A stretch of DNA of 64,000 nucleotides from Desmodesmus armatus. Taxonomy: Eukaryota; Chlorophyta; Chlorophyceae; Sphaeropleales; Scenedesmaceae. The notes below the pieces were generated by a model, which saw nothing but the letters and a program-made list of their open reading frames with translations, was not told the DNA's origin and did not search any database. The stretch covers positions 495,501-559,500 of the forward strand of contig VIIQ02000631.1 of NCBI GenBank assembly GCA_007449985.2, read 5' to 3'. Of this stretch, positions 23,181 to 34,811 are shown piece by piece (the first letter of the stretch is position 1; each line of letters starts with the position of its first letter). The position numbers and the translations under genes are program-made.

Positions 23181-24725
23181 ATGACAACCAAGAAGGGTTG
23201 CGCTGCAGAGCAACAGAATGCTCGGTGTCCTGGTGCCCCTGCTCACACCACTGCTGCACAACTTCTGCATTCAGGGGGAGGCAATGGGTTGTGGACCAGC
23301 CGCCTGTTCCGAAGGAACGAGCTGATCACAGAGTACTTTGGGCCCCTGATCAGTCACCAAAAAGCCCTCAAGCTTCGGCGCCAGCACAAGCACAGCCACA
23401 TACGTGTGCTGAACTCCCAGTTTCAGTACATAGATGGCATCAAGCAGCCCAAACTGGGAGTAGGAGGGGCCTCATTTGCCAACGATGCGAGGGATGCACA
23501 CCTCAACAACGCTGTCTTTGTCTGCAAGTAAGTGGCAGCCCAGTGAAACTGCAGACGGACACAGCAGCTGCCCTTGCGTACGTACTGTGCGTCTGCAGTT
23601 GGGTCAGTAAGTGACCAGCAACATGCAACACGACGCTGACCTGGGCAGTATGTAACCCTGTGCAGGCATGACCCCAGGCTGGGGCGTGACCGGGTGTACC
23701 TCAAGGCCACCCGGGACATACCCCCCGGCACAGAAGTCTTTGTTGGGTATGGCCGCGACTACTGGAAACTCAGCAGCAAACCTACAGCGCGCAAGCCAGC
23801 ACACGCAGAGGAGCAGGGGCAAGACGACAGCCCCCAGCAGCAGGAAGACACGCAGCAGCCCGCCAAACGCACTCGCTATGCAGGACAGCGTCACCCTCAA
23901 CAGCAGCAGCAGCAGCACCTGGATGCAGCAGGCGGCATTCACGCGCACCCACAGCCGCTGCTGCTGCCACCGGGGCTATGTGCGCAGGTGCGCAGCTCGC
24001 CGAGGCTGCAGCAGCGGCGCCAGCAGCAGCAGGCGGTGCTCGGTGCTGCTGCAGCAGCACAGCTGGCAGCGGCCTTCATGCAGCAGCACCAGCTGCAGAC
24101 CATGGCAGTGCCTGCCCAGCCGCTGGGGTGCAATGCATCCATGCCCTTCCCTCTGGGCTGCTACCCTTTGGCAGGGCAAGCAGTTGCCACGCAGCTGGGG
24201 CAGCTCTGTGTGGCAGCAGCAGACTCAGTGCAGGACCAGGCGCAACAGCTGCAGACACGCCATCAGCAGCTGCAGCACAACCAGCAGGGGTGGCGGCAGC
24301 AGCAGCAGCAGGATGAGGCGCCTGGGCAACAGCCTGGGGCGAGAAGCGCCGCAGTAGCAGCAGCTGCTGCAGGGGGCGTGCATCTGGCAGTGCCATATGG
24401 CCCAGCAGAGGAACGCAAAGTGCCCTCCCACCCTTCACTTGGCAGTGAACAGTCAGAGGACACTGAGGTTGCAGAGGGTGAGCAAAAGCAGCAGCCGGAG
24501 CTGCTGCCGCAGCAGCAGCAGCAGCACGAGGAGGAAGAGGAGGCGGACAGTGATGGGGAGGCACCTGCAGGGATGCGTGCTGGCCTGCGGCAGCGGCGAG
24601 GTGGGGCTTGTCAGCTACGGTGTGCCCATCAACGCAGCTGCAGCTCACTGTATCGCAGTGATGTCCGGCAAGCAGGAGCGGGCTGCAACCCCTACAGGAA
24701 GATGTACACACATGCCAGGGGTTGA
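23181..24725 (+). CDS. SET-domain protein with Gln/Ala-rich tail
   Basis: Two exons (23181-23527 and 23666-24725) join to 468 aa. SET-domain elements run in order: GLWTSRLFRRNELITEYFGP (residues about 37-56), then GGASFANDARDAHLNNAVFV, then across the intron KATRDIPPGTEVFVGYGRDY followed by W. GYGRDYW corresponds to the C-terminal SET motif with the catalytic-type Tyr. The family are lysine methyltransferases using S-adenosylmethionine; the target cannot be told. There is no visible pre-SET, PHD or chromo domain. The remaining 300 residues are Gln-, Ala- and Glu-rich and predicted disordered, with an acidic run (EEEEEADSDGE) near the end. The last 45 residues look less coding-like, so a further intron after about 24600 is possible. 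Confidence 0.78.
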
Positions 24726-25136
24726 ACCACATGTTGGATCGTTGGTGTGCGTGTTGAGAAGAACGGCCCTGTCTGGTGCCCTGAGTCTTGTGGCTTTGGG
24801 GAGTTGTGCCTGCATCGGATGAGAGCACTACCAGGGCCAGCAGTGTGCCTTGCACGGCAATCTGTGCAGGGCAACGAGTCTTCTTGTGAGGCGTGGCATC
24901 ATGGGGTTTACGGGGCTGACTTCTCCTTGGTTGCTCACAGTTCCCTGATTTTTAAGCTCTCTGTGAACAGCTGAGATGTCTGGCTGTGGTGTTTGAATGG
25001 TTTGTCATGGTTGAGTCAGCCAGCGCCGGCCAACCTGCTACCGGGAGAGGGGAACCTTCAAGCTAATGCTGCAACCCAAGATCAAACTTAAGTGAGTCAG
25101 TGCGCTGGGTTGAAAAGGCGACTGCACGTCGTCACC
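24726..25136. promoter_or_regulatory. Intergenic region upstream of the phospholipase
   Basis: About 410 bp contain the SET 3' end and the phospholipase promoter. I see no gene, TATA box or conserved signal that I can defend. Confidence 0.35.
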
Positions 25137-28100
25137 ATGGCTCCGAGATCCAGCAGCGCAGCTTTGTGTGTTGTGTTGGTCTCGCTTCTGTTTGTGATGG
25201 CAATCGATGCTGCGCCAGGGTGAGTTCATCCGATCAGTGGCGTTTACTTTGATCACGGTGACTACACAGCTGCAGCACTGTAACTCCCGTCCTTGGCTCC
25301 TCCTGGCCTTGGGGTACTCTTGCTGTATGTAGGTTCAAGCCCAAGGAGGCTCTTCCAGTGAACACATGGACCAACTCAAACGGTAATAGCTTACAGGGGC
25401 TTCAGCTGCACATGTCCGTACGGATGCTGACGCTACGCCACCCCAAAGGCGTAGATCTTCAGCTGCACATGTCCGTACGGATGCTCACGCTACGCCACCC
25501 CAAAGGCGTAAATCTACGTCACAGGTCTCTGTCTCTGGCAAAAGCGTAGACTTTCACCCCCTCTCCTCCGGAACAGAGACAATCTTGAGCAGCAAGTGGT
25601 GGGGTGACACCCTGGCACACATTGCTGCACCCAGTTTACGGACAGTTTTGGCTGCCTGATACTGTGGAAGCTCATACAGGCCTACTCTTCTAAGCTATTT
25701 GCCACAGGCAAAGCTGCCAGCGCCTGCAGCATGTCAAGATTCCAGCTGCAGCATGTCAGATGCCATCACCCTATGCCTGGGCATGATACGCACTAATCAG
25801 CAACACCTTGGGCCCTCACTCGTCGGTCACTGACTGCCATCAGTGTACTACTGCTTGCTGTGCAGATAAGCGGTTCATGTACCCAGAACAGGACACAAGC
25901 AGTGACTATTACCTGCCAACCATCATGAGCCGGCCAAACTTTGGCATAGCAGTCAGCGGGGGCGGCTACCGTGCTGTTACTCTAGCGCTTGGCTATGTGA
26001 GGTAAGCAGGGCACTACATCTGGTAACAAGGCACGTGCATCGTGGTGCTCTGCATGCTCAGGCAACTGACTGATAGCACAGCTGGGACATTGCTGCGGTT
26101 GTTGATTTGGCCAATGAGCCTTGTGTTGGCTCCTCAAAAGGCCGGTGTTCAGTGTAACATTCAATTACTGACGGCCATCCACTCAAACACCCTGGCGTCC
26201 CATGGTGTGTGGGGATGCCCACGACTTCTGTGCGTGTCCAAGTCCCAAATGGTGAAGGTTGCAGCTGGATGATGTGTGGATGTGGCTGCTACTGTGTCTC
26301 TGTGCAGGGCTTTGTACATGATGAACTTGACCCAGCAGGCACGCTACCTGACATCAAACAGTGGAGGCTCTTGGTTCAACTCTGCCTTCAGCTACCAGGT
26401 CAGCAGCCATACAGCAACCACCCATGTCACTGCACAATTCTGGTTGCAAGGCTGGCAGGATCACACAGCACACTGCACAACTGCAAGGCTGGCAGGGTCA
26501 CACAGCACAGCTCTCGGCAGCCTGGCCAGGCTGCAGAAAATCATCTTTGACGCACAATGATGTTGATGTGCATTGAAAGTAAATCAGCAATCGCATGCTG
26601 TTCAATGTTAAGGCACTGTCGGGCTGCACTACAGTGTCTTTTTTGAAAGCTTGTGCTGCTGCGGGCACGGTGCCCTTGGTGGCGTGCGCAGGGGTGCCAC
26701 CAAGGTATGTCGGGCTGTTCATATGTATGCACATTTCGTGTTATTGTCGTGCTGTTTTGCGCTGCGCTGTGCTGTGCTGTGCGCTGCTGTGCTGTGTGCT
26801 GGATACAGAATACAATCCCTGTTGAGACCTTCATTGGGCCGTACGTGCCCCCACAAAACCTGACAAAGGATGCACTAAAAGACGCCGGCAAGGGCGCACA
26901 GGGAGCCTTTGCTGCCACCATATCAAATGCAGTCATCATTTCAAATGCGGCAACAGGTGTGGTCGCCTCCTGGGCCTCGACTGCTGGATACCAGACACAT
27001 CTTGTGTAGAGCCACTATACCGGGCTGTATGCTACGTTCTGCATTCCTCAAGATTTCATGTTGAGAAGGCTGCCAGCAGCAGTTCTGGTCCACCTTCGCT
27101 ACCGATGCACGCATCCAAATACACAAATTAGAATGCAAATTGGACCCCAGATGGCTATGCAGGTTGCTGAACTAGCTGCCACTGAGCTGTCAGTACAAGT
27201 AGTTATTATCGTCCCTTCACATGGTGTGGTTTGTCTGGCCCCTGGTGTGTGCAGCTGCTGTAAAGGACGTCATCACTGGAGATGACAGGGGGCCTGGTGC
27301 ATGGAGTGACTCCATAGGCAATGCCTTCCTGGCACCATATGAGCTGAATGCTGACAAGAGCACCTTCTCAGTAAATGGCACTAAGGTAACAGCAGTGCTG
27401 CTACTGCGCCATGCAGCGCTGCTACTGCCCCTGGATTATGACAGTGTGGCAGTGCGATTGACTAGCGGAGCCAGGCACACCGCAAGAGGTTTGCCAGTGT
27501 GTGCACAGACAGACAGTTGTGAGGACATTCTCCACAGTTGTCATTTCACAACAACTCGTGTACTGGTGGGGCGACTGCACTTCACCTGTTGCATCCCACG
27601 GTGCCGGCTTCAGAGGATACTGATGCACCATGTGTGTGCTGATGTCTGCCGTACCGTTCCGTGCCAGGGAGATATCCACGGAGTTCTGAACGACCTTGAT
27701 GTGAAAACCTACTACTATCAGGGAGCCAAGGACTCACAGACTGCTGGCAACATCAGCAGGTAACCCGTGCTGCACAATCAGCAGCTCTGCCTGTCCGCTG
27801 CCAGCTTATGGCCGTGAGCAGTGCCCTTGGGAGGCAATGTACAGTGCAGGGGTAGTGTGCGCATGCTGCTTGCCTGTAGTGTGCCATTGGGGCGGCACCG
27901 TTTCCTGCCGACGGGCAACACGCGCCACTATGAAACCCCTCGATGCCAAATGGGCAGCCTGGCGTCTCTTTGATGCGTAGTCTCACAGCACGTCCCGTAC
28001 ACTGCTTTGCTGTTGTGTAGGCCCTTCCCCATTGTGCTGGGATCACTGTTCCAGAAAGTCGGTGATGGCAACAACACGGCCTCCGTGTTCTTCCCTACTG

Positions 28101-31100
28101 AGTTCACACCAGAGTATGTTGGCGTGCCGCCAGTGTTTCCCAATGAGCAACCCAACAAGACAGTTGGAGGAGGCTTCGTGGACACATATGTGAGTCAAGG
28201 CTGCCGACTCCGACAACACATGTGCAGCATATGGACATCGTGTTTGTTATGACTTCCATGTGATTACAGCTGCCAGTTCAGCAAAGTGACTCCAGGAATC
28301 AACCTTATCAATGGCCTCTGCACACATGGCATGCCAGCACAGGGCCAGGCTTTTCTGCACCCAGCCTGCGCTGGCATCTGCACCAGGTGGTCAGCAGCCA
28401 TGGATTCCAGCTGCTACAGCAAAGCATACACAGCACAAAGCTTGACCCTCAACCTGCTCTGAACCCCCTCCAAGGCTTGAACTCCTCCCCTCCTGCTGTG
28501 TGCATGTGACCACCATTCCAGGGCTTCAGCTTCTTTCCGCAAACCCAAAAATTCAAAACACTCAACCCTTAAACCCTTTCATGTGTGTGACCCCCCCCCC
28601 CAGGGCTTCAACTCCTTTCCTCCTGAGGTTCCTCCCAAGGTGCCTGCGGCTCTGAAGGCCACACTGGGCAAGGTGCCTCCCGGGTACGGTGTGATGCCAA
28701 AGACCTCTCGCAGCAGGCATCTCATGCAGGCGCCAGCAGCAGCAGTTAAGCAGCCAGCAGCAGCCAATGGAGCAGCCCCCACCGGCACCAATGGTGCTGC
28801 AGCAGCTGGGAGCAAGACAGCTGCTGGGGCTCCTGTTGCTGGGGCAGCCAACAACAGGTGGGCAATCACGTTATACCTTAATTATGTTGACTGGGGTTGC
28901 CTGGGTGCATTGTTTTTGCACGCCCACACATTGAAGATGCCCACCAACGAGTGTTGGCAACTGTAGGAGGGACGCCGAGACTGGTGGGAGGCAGAAGGCA
29001 ACATACACTCTCTGTACTGCCATCATAACCGTGCCACAGACATGACTCTACTTAGGCGACTCCATCATCCTGTGAGATACCTGCCACACCGGTTTGTCAG
29101 CACGTTCACTCATGGCGCATACCTACACACCAAGTCAAGGTGTTGGTCTGCGTGTCCCTGCTGCCCCGCAGGTTGTTGCCCCTGAAGACTGAGGTGAACA
29201 GCAGCTTCCTGACGCCTCTCAAGGTTGCTGCCGGCATCTCCTCCTCCTTCCTGAGCCAGGGCCTCACTCCTGCCGACTCTGACGCCCTCAAGGAATTCAC
29301 AGGCACTGAGGAGCTCGAGTAAGTGGTTGAAAAATAAAGTTAAATCCACATAATATATTGTAATATTGATTATTATTATTATTATTAGAGCACTGGGGAG
29401 CTTGAGTAAGTGCTTTGAACAGGATCAACCTATACCTGCAAGATGTATGTGTCTAAGCATGACAACGCGCGTAGAGACTCGCCCCCGTCTAAGCACGAGG
29501 GATGCGTGTGAAGAGCACACAGGCAGGTGCAGTGAGAGTGCGGCACCCCACTGCCGCAGCTGTGCAAGCGACGGTCAGTGGGTGCCTCAACGCCAACCCC
29601 CTTGTTGCACGGCTCATGCCATGCTTCAGCTGCCTTGGGCGTGGATTCAGCAGCAGGGTTTAGGGTTGAGGGTTGAGGGCTCCAGTTCCTGTCCAACGCA
29701 CAACGTCTCAAAGCATGGTGTGTGTTTGTACTGTGGCTGTATCTGCTGTCCTGTCAGGTACTGGAACAACGTCAACTTCAAGGGCATGAAGCAGTCCTTT
29801 GCTGACGGGGGTGGCACTGACAATCTGGCAGTCACACCACTGCTCAGGCGCAAGGTGTGTGTTGGTTTCAGTCCTGCAGTTCTGCAGTTTCTGCAGCCGT
29901 TGTGTTTGTGCAACCTTGGCATTGAAGCACAACCACCTTTGACCTGACATGCAATGTTTCAAGCAGCTCGTATCGACCACACGCATGCACAAACAGCACA
30001 TACGTGCACTGGGTGACAGGATCTTGGGATTTTCAGACCTAGCCATGAAGTACATATGCTGATACATGGCATGGCATGCTATGCCGTGCTGTGCTGTCGG
30101 CTGCAGGTCAAGTACATCGTGTCTTGCATCGCTGCCTCTGAGTACCTTGGCAGCGAGACAAAGCTGGAGGACTGGTCATACAGCCAGTGGGACATCAGTG
30201 CCCTGTTTGGATCTGTGCCGCTGAACCATTCCAGCATGAAGAAAGGGAGGGTGAATGGAATGCCCCCACAGGTCTTCAATAAAGTCACACAGGTGGGTAC
30301 TTGCAAGCACCCTAGGGTTTAGGGTTTTGGGTTTAGGCCCCACCAGGCCTGACCCTAAGGCTTTGTACTTCAACGCCTCAGCTCAAGCCCCCTTACACCT
30401 GCCATGCTGGCCTGACAGGGAGGTGACTAACCCTAGAACCAAAAGGCCAGCACGTGATGGTCATGTCTGGGGAGATCAAGCCTGGTGATGCATCACCCAT
30501 GTTGTATGCAGCTTCATTGTCCAAACAGTGCTCCTCCGTCCATGTATGAAGAAGCCAAAATATATTTTTTTCCCAAAAAAATTTTTCCTTCTTGTCTTAT
30601 TTCCTACATCTTACAAGCTTAGGTTTACAAAGCATCCAACCACACAAATCACCTCGAAGGCAACCACGCACATGTGTTGTGCATGTGCACCGTATGCCTT
30701 TTCAGGTGTTCCCCAAGTCTGCTTGGCCAACCATGTTCAATGCCCTCAAGAAGAGCATTGCAGCAGGTGGTCCTGCCTACCATTTGGCTGAGTACACGGT
30801 CATGGACAACCCCTACCAAGCTGTGCACGGCGGCTGGAAGGTGCGCATGTCTCCCCTCTCAGGCCTCCCCTAGCCGGGCGCCCAGCCTAACCTAGAAGGA
30901 GGAGTGGTGTCAAAGCAGTGGTCAAGCAGAAAAGCTGCAGAAAGATTGCTGGAACAAAGGGCTGCAACATAATGGCATGTGTGCTCTGGTTTTCTTGTCG
31001 TCAAGAAAGTCAAACCACACATGCCATAATGTTGCAGCCATTTGTTCCGGTTTTTCTGCAGCTGATGTGCACATGACCGAAGGTGCAGTTTGGCAGCTGA

Positions 31101-32396
31101 TAATTGCTGGACACTTTTGATCATGTTGCGTTCATGGTCCCCGTAGCAGCACACTGCATGTACTGGTGTAAATCATGTGTACATCAGCAATCCTGCAGGC
31201 CCGGTATGGGGTATAGTTACTGATGCGAGCCGCACCTGTACATCTATCTGCACTGCATGGCATGTTGTATGCAGGTGGGGGTGCTGTGGGTTGTGAATGC
31301 TGTTGAGAAGGACTGGGAGAAGCTGCTGCCTAAGGACGTGCACGACGCCCTCAGCGCAAGCAGGAAGAAGAAGGGTGGGCTGTATGCGTCACCAGAGACA
31401 GCCAAAGATGCCGACCCTGAAGAAATGGATGCAAAGGGTATGTTGACGGTTATGCATTTGCTCTTGCAAACCGCACTGCTAGTCAGCAGCATTGCATGTC
31501 GGCTATATCTCAACTCAGAAACGGCCTATGAGCTTGCTTCCGTCGTGCGTTGGTGGCAAGGTGACACCGTATGTTCCTGCCGGGGGCATGCGCAGTGGGC
31601 GGAGCTGTGTCAGTGGCGGCCGCCTTACACACACTATCCGAGGGTTTTAGTGCTCTTGGCTGCGCAGTGTAGGTGGCTACTGCAGCAGCTGTGATGGCAT
31701 CTTGTATCAATACTGACGCGCTTTGTGTGTTGCCTTGACCTGCTGTGTGTTTGTGTCCTCAGCTTGGGGCACTACTGAACTGAAGCGCTACCCCTACATC
31801 AGCACATTCGTAAGTTGCTGCTGCACGGCAACCCGGCACATAAAGCATCGTCACTGTCATTGGCACTGTCACTTTCACCCACCCCTGCCCCAGCACCAAA
31901 CGCGGTTACACTGCCTCTTCTGAAAACAGCGTTTCAGCACACCTTTGCAGGCCTTTCTATCCCTTGCAGGCCAATGCCATGCCTCAGCAGCTTGACCAGA
32001 CTACCACTGCCACTCAGCTACAAAGCGCTTGGCGCTGATTATTGCTGGTTATTGCGGGCTGTTTGGTGACGCGGTGGCTGCTTCTGTTGCATCCTTATCC
32101 CCATACCCCTCTGCTTGCAGGATGCTGACTACTCCCCAGAGCTGACCGGCTTATTGAACCAACAGGCCACCTGGCAGATGTTGGAGCTGCAGCCTCAGCT
32201 GCAGCAGATGCTCAAGGGTTCAGGGGTCAAGGTGGGCCCGCCCAGCAACGTTGGCCAGAGGACAGAACAAAAGAATGTTGGTGTGCCATCAAAGGGCCTG
32301 ACATCCTCTGCAGGAGGTGTCAGCAGTGGTGTGTGGAGGTCTGTTGTGGCTGCTTTTGCAGCTGCAGTGTTTGCCCATGCTGTGATTGGGGGGTGA
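25137..32396 (+). CDS. Secreted phospholipase B/cPLA2-like lipase, probable GPI anchor
   Basis: About 16 exons encode roughly 735 aa. Those that phase exactly are 25137-25219, 25333-25382, 25866-26001, 26308-26398, 26809-26956, 27255-27385, 27668-27759 and 28021-28189. The rest lie near 28604-28858, 29172-29318, 29758-29853, 30108-30292, 30706-30839, 31276-31437, 31763-31809 and 32121-32396. The protein begins with a hydrophobic signal peptide (CVVLVSLLFVMAIDA). It then has GIAVSGGGYRA (oxyanion-type glycine loop), TSNSGGSWFNSAF (nucleophile elbow, Ser in NSGGS) and DGGGTDNLAVTPLL (catalytic Asp), the cPLA2/fungal phospholipase B arrangement. IGPYVPPQNLT and FFPTEFTPEYVG are further conserved-looking blocks. 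It ends in a small-residue stretch (SSAGGVSSG) plus a hydrophobic tail (SVVAAFAAAVFAHAVIGG), as in GPI-anchored fungal enzymes. Predicted role: release of acyl chains from (lyso)phospholipids at the cell surface or in the secretory path. The function is inferred from motifs only. Confidence 0.85.
25400..25513 (+). repeat. 57-bp direct tandem repeat in a phospholipase intron
   Basis: Two units, 25400-25456 and 25457-25513, each start CTTCAGCTGCACATGTCCGT and differ at only a few bases. They sit in the second intron, just after the donor at 25383. The unit length is a multiple of three and the frame stays open through both units. Confidence 0.9.
29656..29680 (+). repeat. Telomere-like tract in a phospholipase intron
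   Basis: GGGTTTAGGG followed by TTGAGGGTTGAGGG resembles degenerate plant-type TTTAGGG repeats. It lies inside an intron. Confidence 0.6.
30310..30338 (+). repeat. Second telomere-like tract
   Basis: CCTAGGGTTTAGGG followed by TTTTGGGTTTAGG is close to the TTTAGGG telomere unit. It is in the intron after the exon that ends FNKVTQ. Confidence 0.65.
30933..31063. repeat. 131-bp foldback hairpin in a phospholipase intron
   Basis: Two arms of about 65 bp face each other around a four-base loop (TCGT at 30998-31001). Outer arms begin AGCTGCAGAAA and end TTTCTGCAGCT. The middle pairs GCTGCAACATAATGGCATGT with its near-perfect complement. The inner stem CTTG/CAAG closes the loop. A few mismatches lie near the tip and in the GGAACAAA block. 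It could be a foldback transposable element or a microRNA-type precursor. Confidence 0.9.
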
Positions 32397-34811
32397 GAGG
32401 GATTTTGCTTTGGTGTGTCCAAGTGAAAGGGCGGCGACCTTTGCATGCTCAGCAGATCTAGATCTTTGCATGCTGAGACAGGCTGTCTCTTCAAACGTGT
32501 GAGGTTTGTGTGATGTTTGTGTGCATTTGTGTGGCCAGGAAAGACCACTATTAAATTGTGGACAGGTTGGGGCTGACCCCCTGCATGCAGCATAAGAAAG
32601 CTGCCACGTACTGGGTTAGCACCACATATGTGTTCGAGGCTTTTCTTCTGATTGATGTTCTGGTTCTGAATTCATCCAACAGGCCCCACAATTGTGCATC
32701 TTTGTTGGCTGCAACGACTGCATGTTGGGTTCAGCTTGCTGGCATGCACGGTGTCAATGTGTTGTTGCAACATTGCCCGGCGCATTCACCCGGTGCAGTT
32801 GCATGTGCTGAAGCCTGTGCTTCTGCACTTGGATCAACAAACGAGGTCACCAGCTGTGCTGCCCCTGTCTGTAGATACAGACATTTCCCAAGATGGGGCA
32901 GGGCTTTGCTTTTGATGGATGTGGCGCTGACACCATGTTCGCATGATAGGACAGAGCAACTACACTGCGCGTGTGGACATGTGCGATTGGCGTTTGTGCC
33001 ACCATGTTATGGGGTCAAGTGGGCTGGTCTGCCACTCTGCCTGCCTGCCAAGGGTGCTTCTAGTAGCCAATACAGGATGCAACATTTGAGCTGCGAGCAG
33101 TTGAAATCCCTTGCCAATTGGCCTTCAGCTGGTTCAGCTGGGAAAGTAGCTTGGCAACTGTGCTTGAAAGGTTGTGTTACAGACTGGATGCAAGCTCCTT
33201 TGACTGGTGACAAGTGATTGCAAAGGCGACTTCCACGGCATTCACAATGAAACTGCCACTGGTACATGTGGACCGCGACTTGGCAACGTCAGCCTCAAGC
33301 TGGGGGTATCAGTGCTGGGGCGCAATGTTGGCCGCCTGCCACTGCCACCACTCACACTCAAATTGGTCAGAAGCCGCTTGCCGACAAGCCATTCCTGAAC
33401 GGCTGATCAGTACACCTGTTGACCGAAATAGCCCAACCCTAGCCTGCACCTTGCCTTCGAATTGCACAACAGACGCACGTTGTCAGAAAATTCACTGACA
33501 TGCAGTCAGGGCCACTCAGCACATGCAGTGCTACCACAGGGTAGCTGTAATGCATTGCCAGCTTGCTGCAGCTTGGCAGACACTGACGGTGGCTGCCTCT
33601 TGCACTATACTGTGACGTAACAAACTCACAACGTTACCGACCAGCCAGCTGATGCCATTGGCAGTCCTGCACCTTCTCTCACACACCCTGCAACTGCTGC
33701 TCACACCCTGCTCGAGACAAGGAATATAGAGCTTGTCACTGAACGCGCCCTATTGTTCTTGAGTAAGCCAACTGTGGATGGCACCACATGGCACAACAGG
33801 CTCATGCATCAAACTGCATTGACAAGTGTGTGGGGAGTTGCCATGCTGTACCTCGTCCCTACCGCATGCATGAAGCTGCATGGGTACAAGCTGCCGGCTA
33901 GCTAGCCGCAGTTGAAAGGAGGCCTTGTCCCGACTATGGTGGTGACATTCCCGGACGCTGCAACAAAAAGGACCACAGCAGTACAGCACAGGCCCCATAC
34001 TGACTGCCCAGCCGGCCCAGCAAGCACTCTTCACTCAGCACTCAAGACAGCCAGCTCATGGACAACACCAGCTGTACTTGCCTGACTCGCTCGCCCAATT
34101 GGCATCACCAAACTACTGGCCAACACCACAGCAGCACTATGCTGATGGTTTGCAAGACTGGCTGTAGCAACACATGCTGACAGCCCTGCAGCAGCCTTGC
34201 GGCAAGATCATGCAACAAGACACACATGCAACCAGCTGTACGCGTGCAACAGCTCGCTACGCTCCCTCTGGCGGCATCACCCCTGCATACGCCTTCTTGC
34301 AAGCAAGGCAGACAAGAGTCACGAAAGTGACACAGGGACACAATTGGTCGTGCTGACTCTCCCGCTCGCCCATCAGCAAACACACACCACGCTGACGCAG
34401 TTGCAACAGCGCCACCCACCCGCACGCCCCACACAACACACAAACAAACACACCCGGCACACAGCATCAAATCACTACAAAACCTATACAGCAGCTGTGG
34501 AGGCCCCGAGGTTGGGCAGCTATCTCTTGAGGAGGTCGTCCTTGTTAGCTGGGCTTACGGCCTATGGTGTGAAAAGGGCAGGGCAGCAAGATTCCGCCAT
34601 TGTGAGACAACTGCCCAGTACACAGCACTGTGCTGGGCCACGAAGCGATGACGCAGCCATGACGCAGCGCCCCAACTTATTCAGCCATCCTTGTGTCCGT
34701 CGCTCTAGCCTTGTGCTGATTGCCTGCACTGTCTCAGTACTCGCTGCAGTAGCCACACGACATCTCTTGCTGTCCCATCCTCGTGACACAGCCTCGTCAT
34801 TCTGTCCAAAG
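32397..34811. other. Tail-to-tail intergenic region
   Basis: About 2.4 kb separate the stop codons of the phospholipase (+) and the sterol methyltransferase (-). It should hold both 3' UTRs. Open frames exist (32558-33217 and 34197-35051 on plus), but they show no motif, no splice structure and low-complexity Cys/His-rich composition, and the second overlaps sterol methyltransferase coding sequence in antisense. AGATCTAGATCT near 32453 is a perfect 12-bp palindrome. I see no gene. Confidence 0.5.

Noticed and set aside
26605..26703. Extra phospholipase exon ending GVPPR before GTATGT
   Set aside because: Splicing directly from SAFSYQ (26398) to NTIPVETF (26809) keeps phase 0 and matches the family order; inserting this piece is not needed.
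32558..33217. 219-aa open frame after the phospholipase
   Set aside because: Cys/His/Ala-rich composition typical of random reading of GC-rich DNA, with no family resemblance; likely 3' UTR and spacer.
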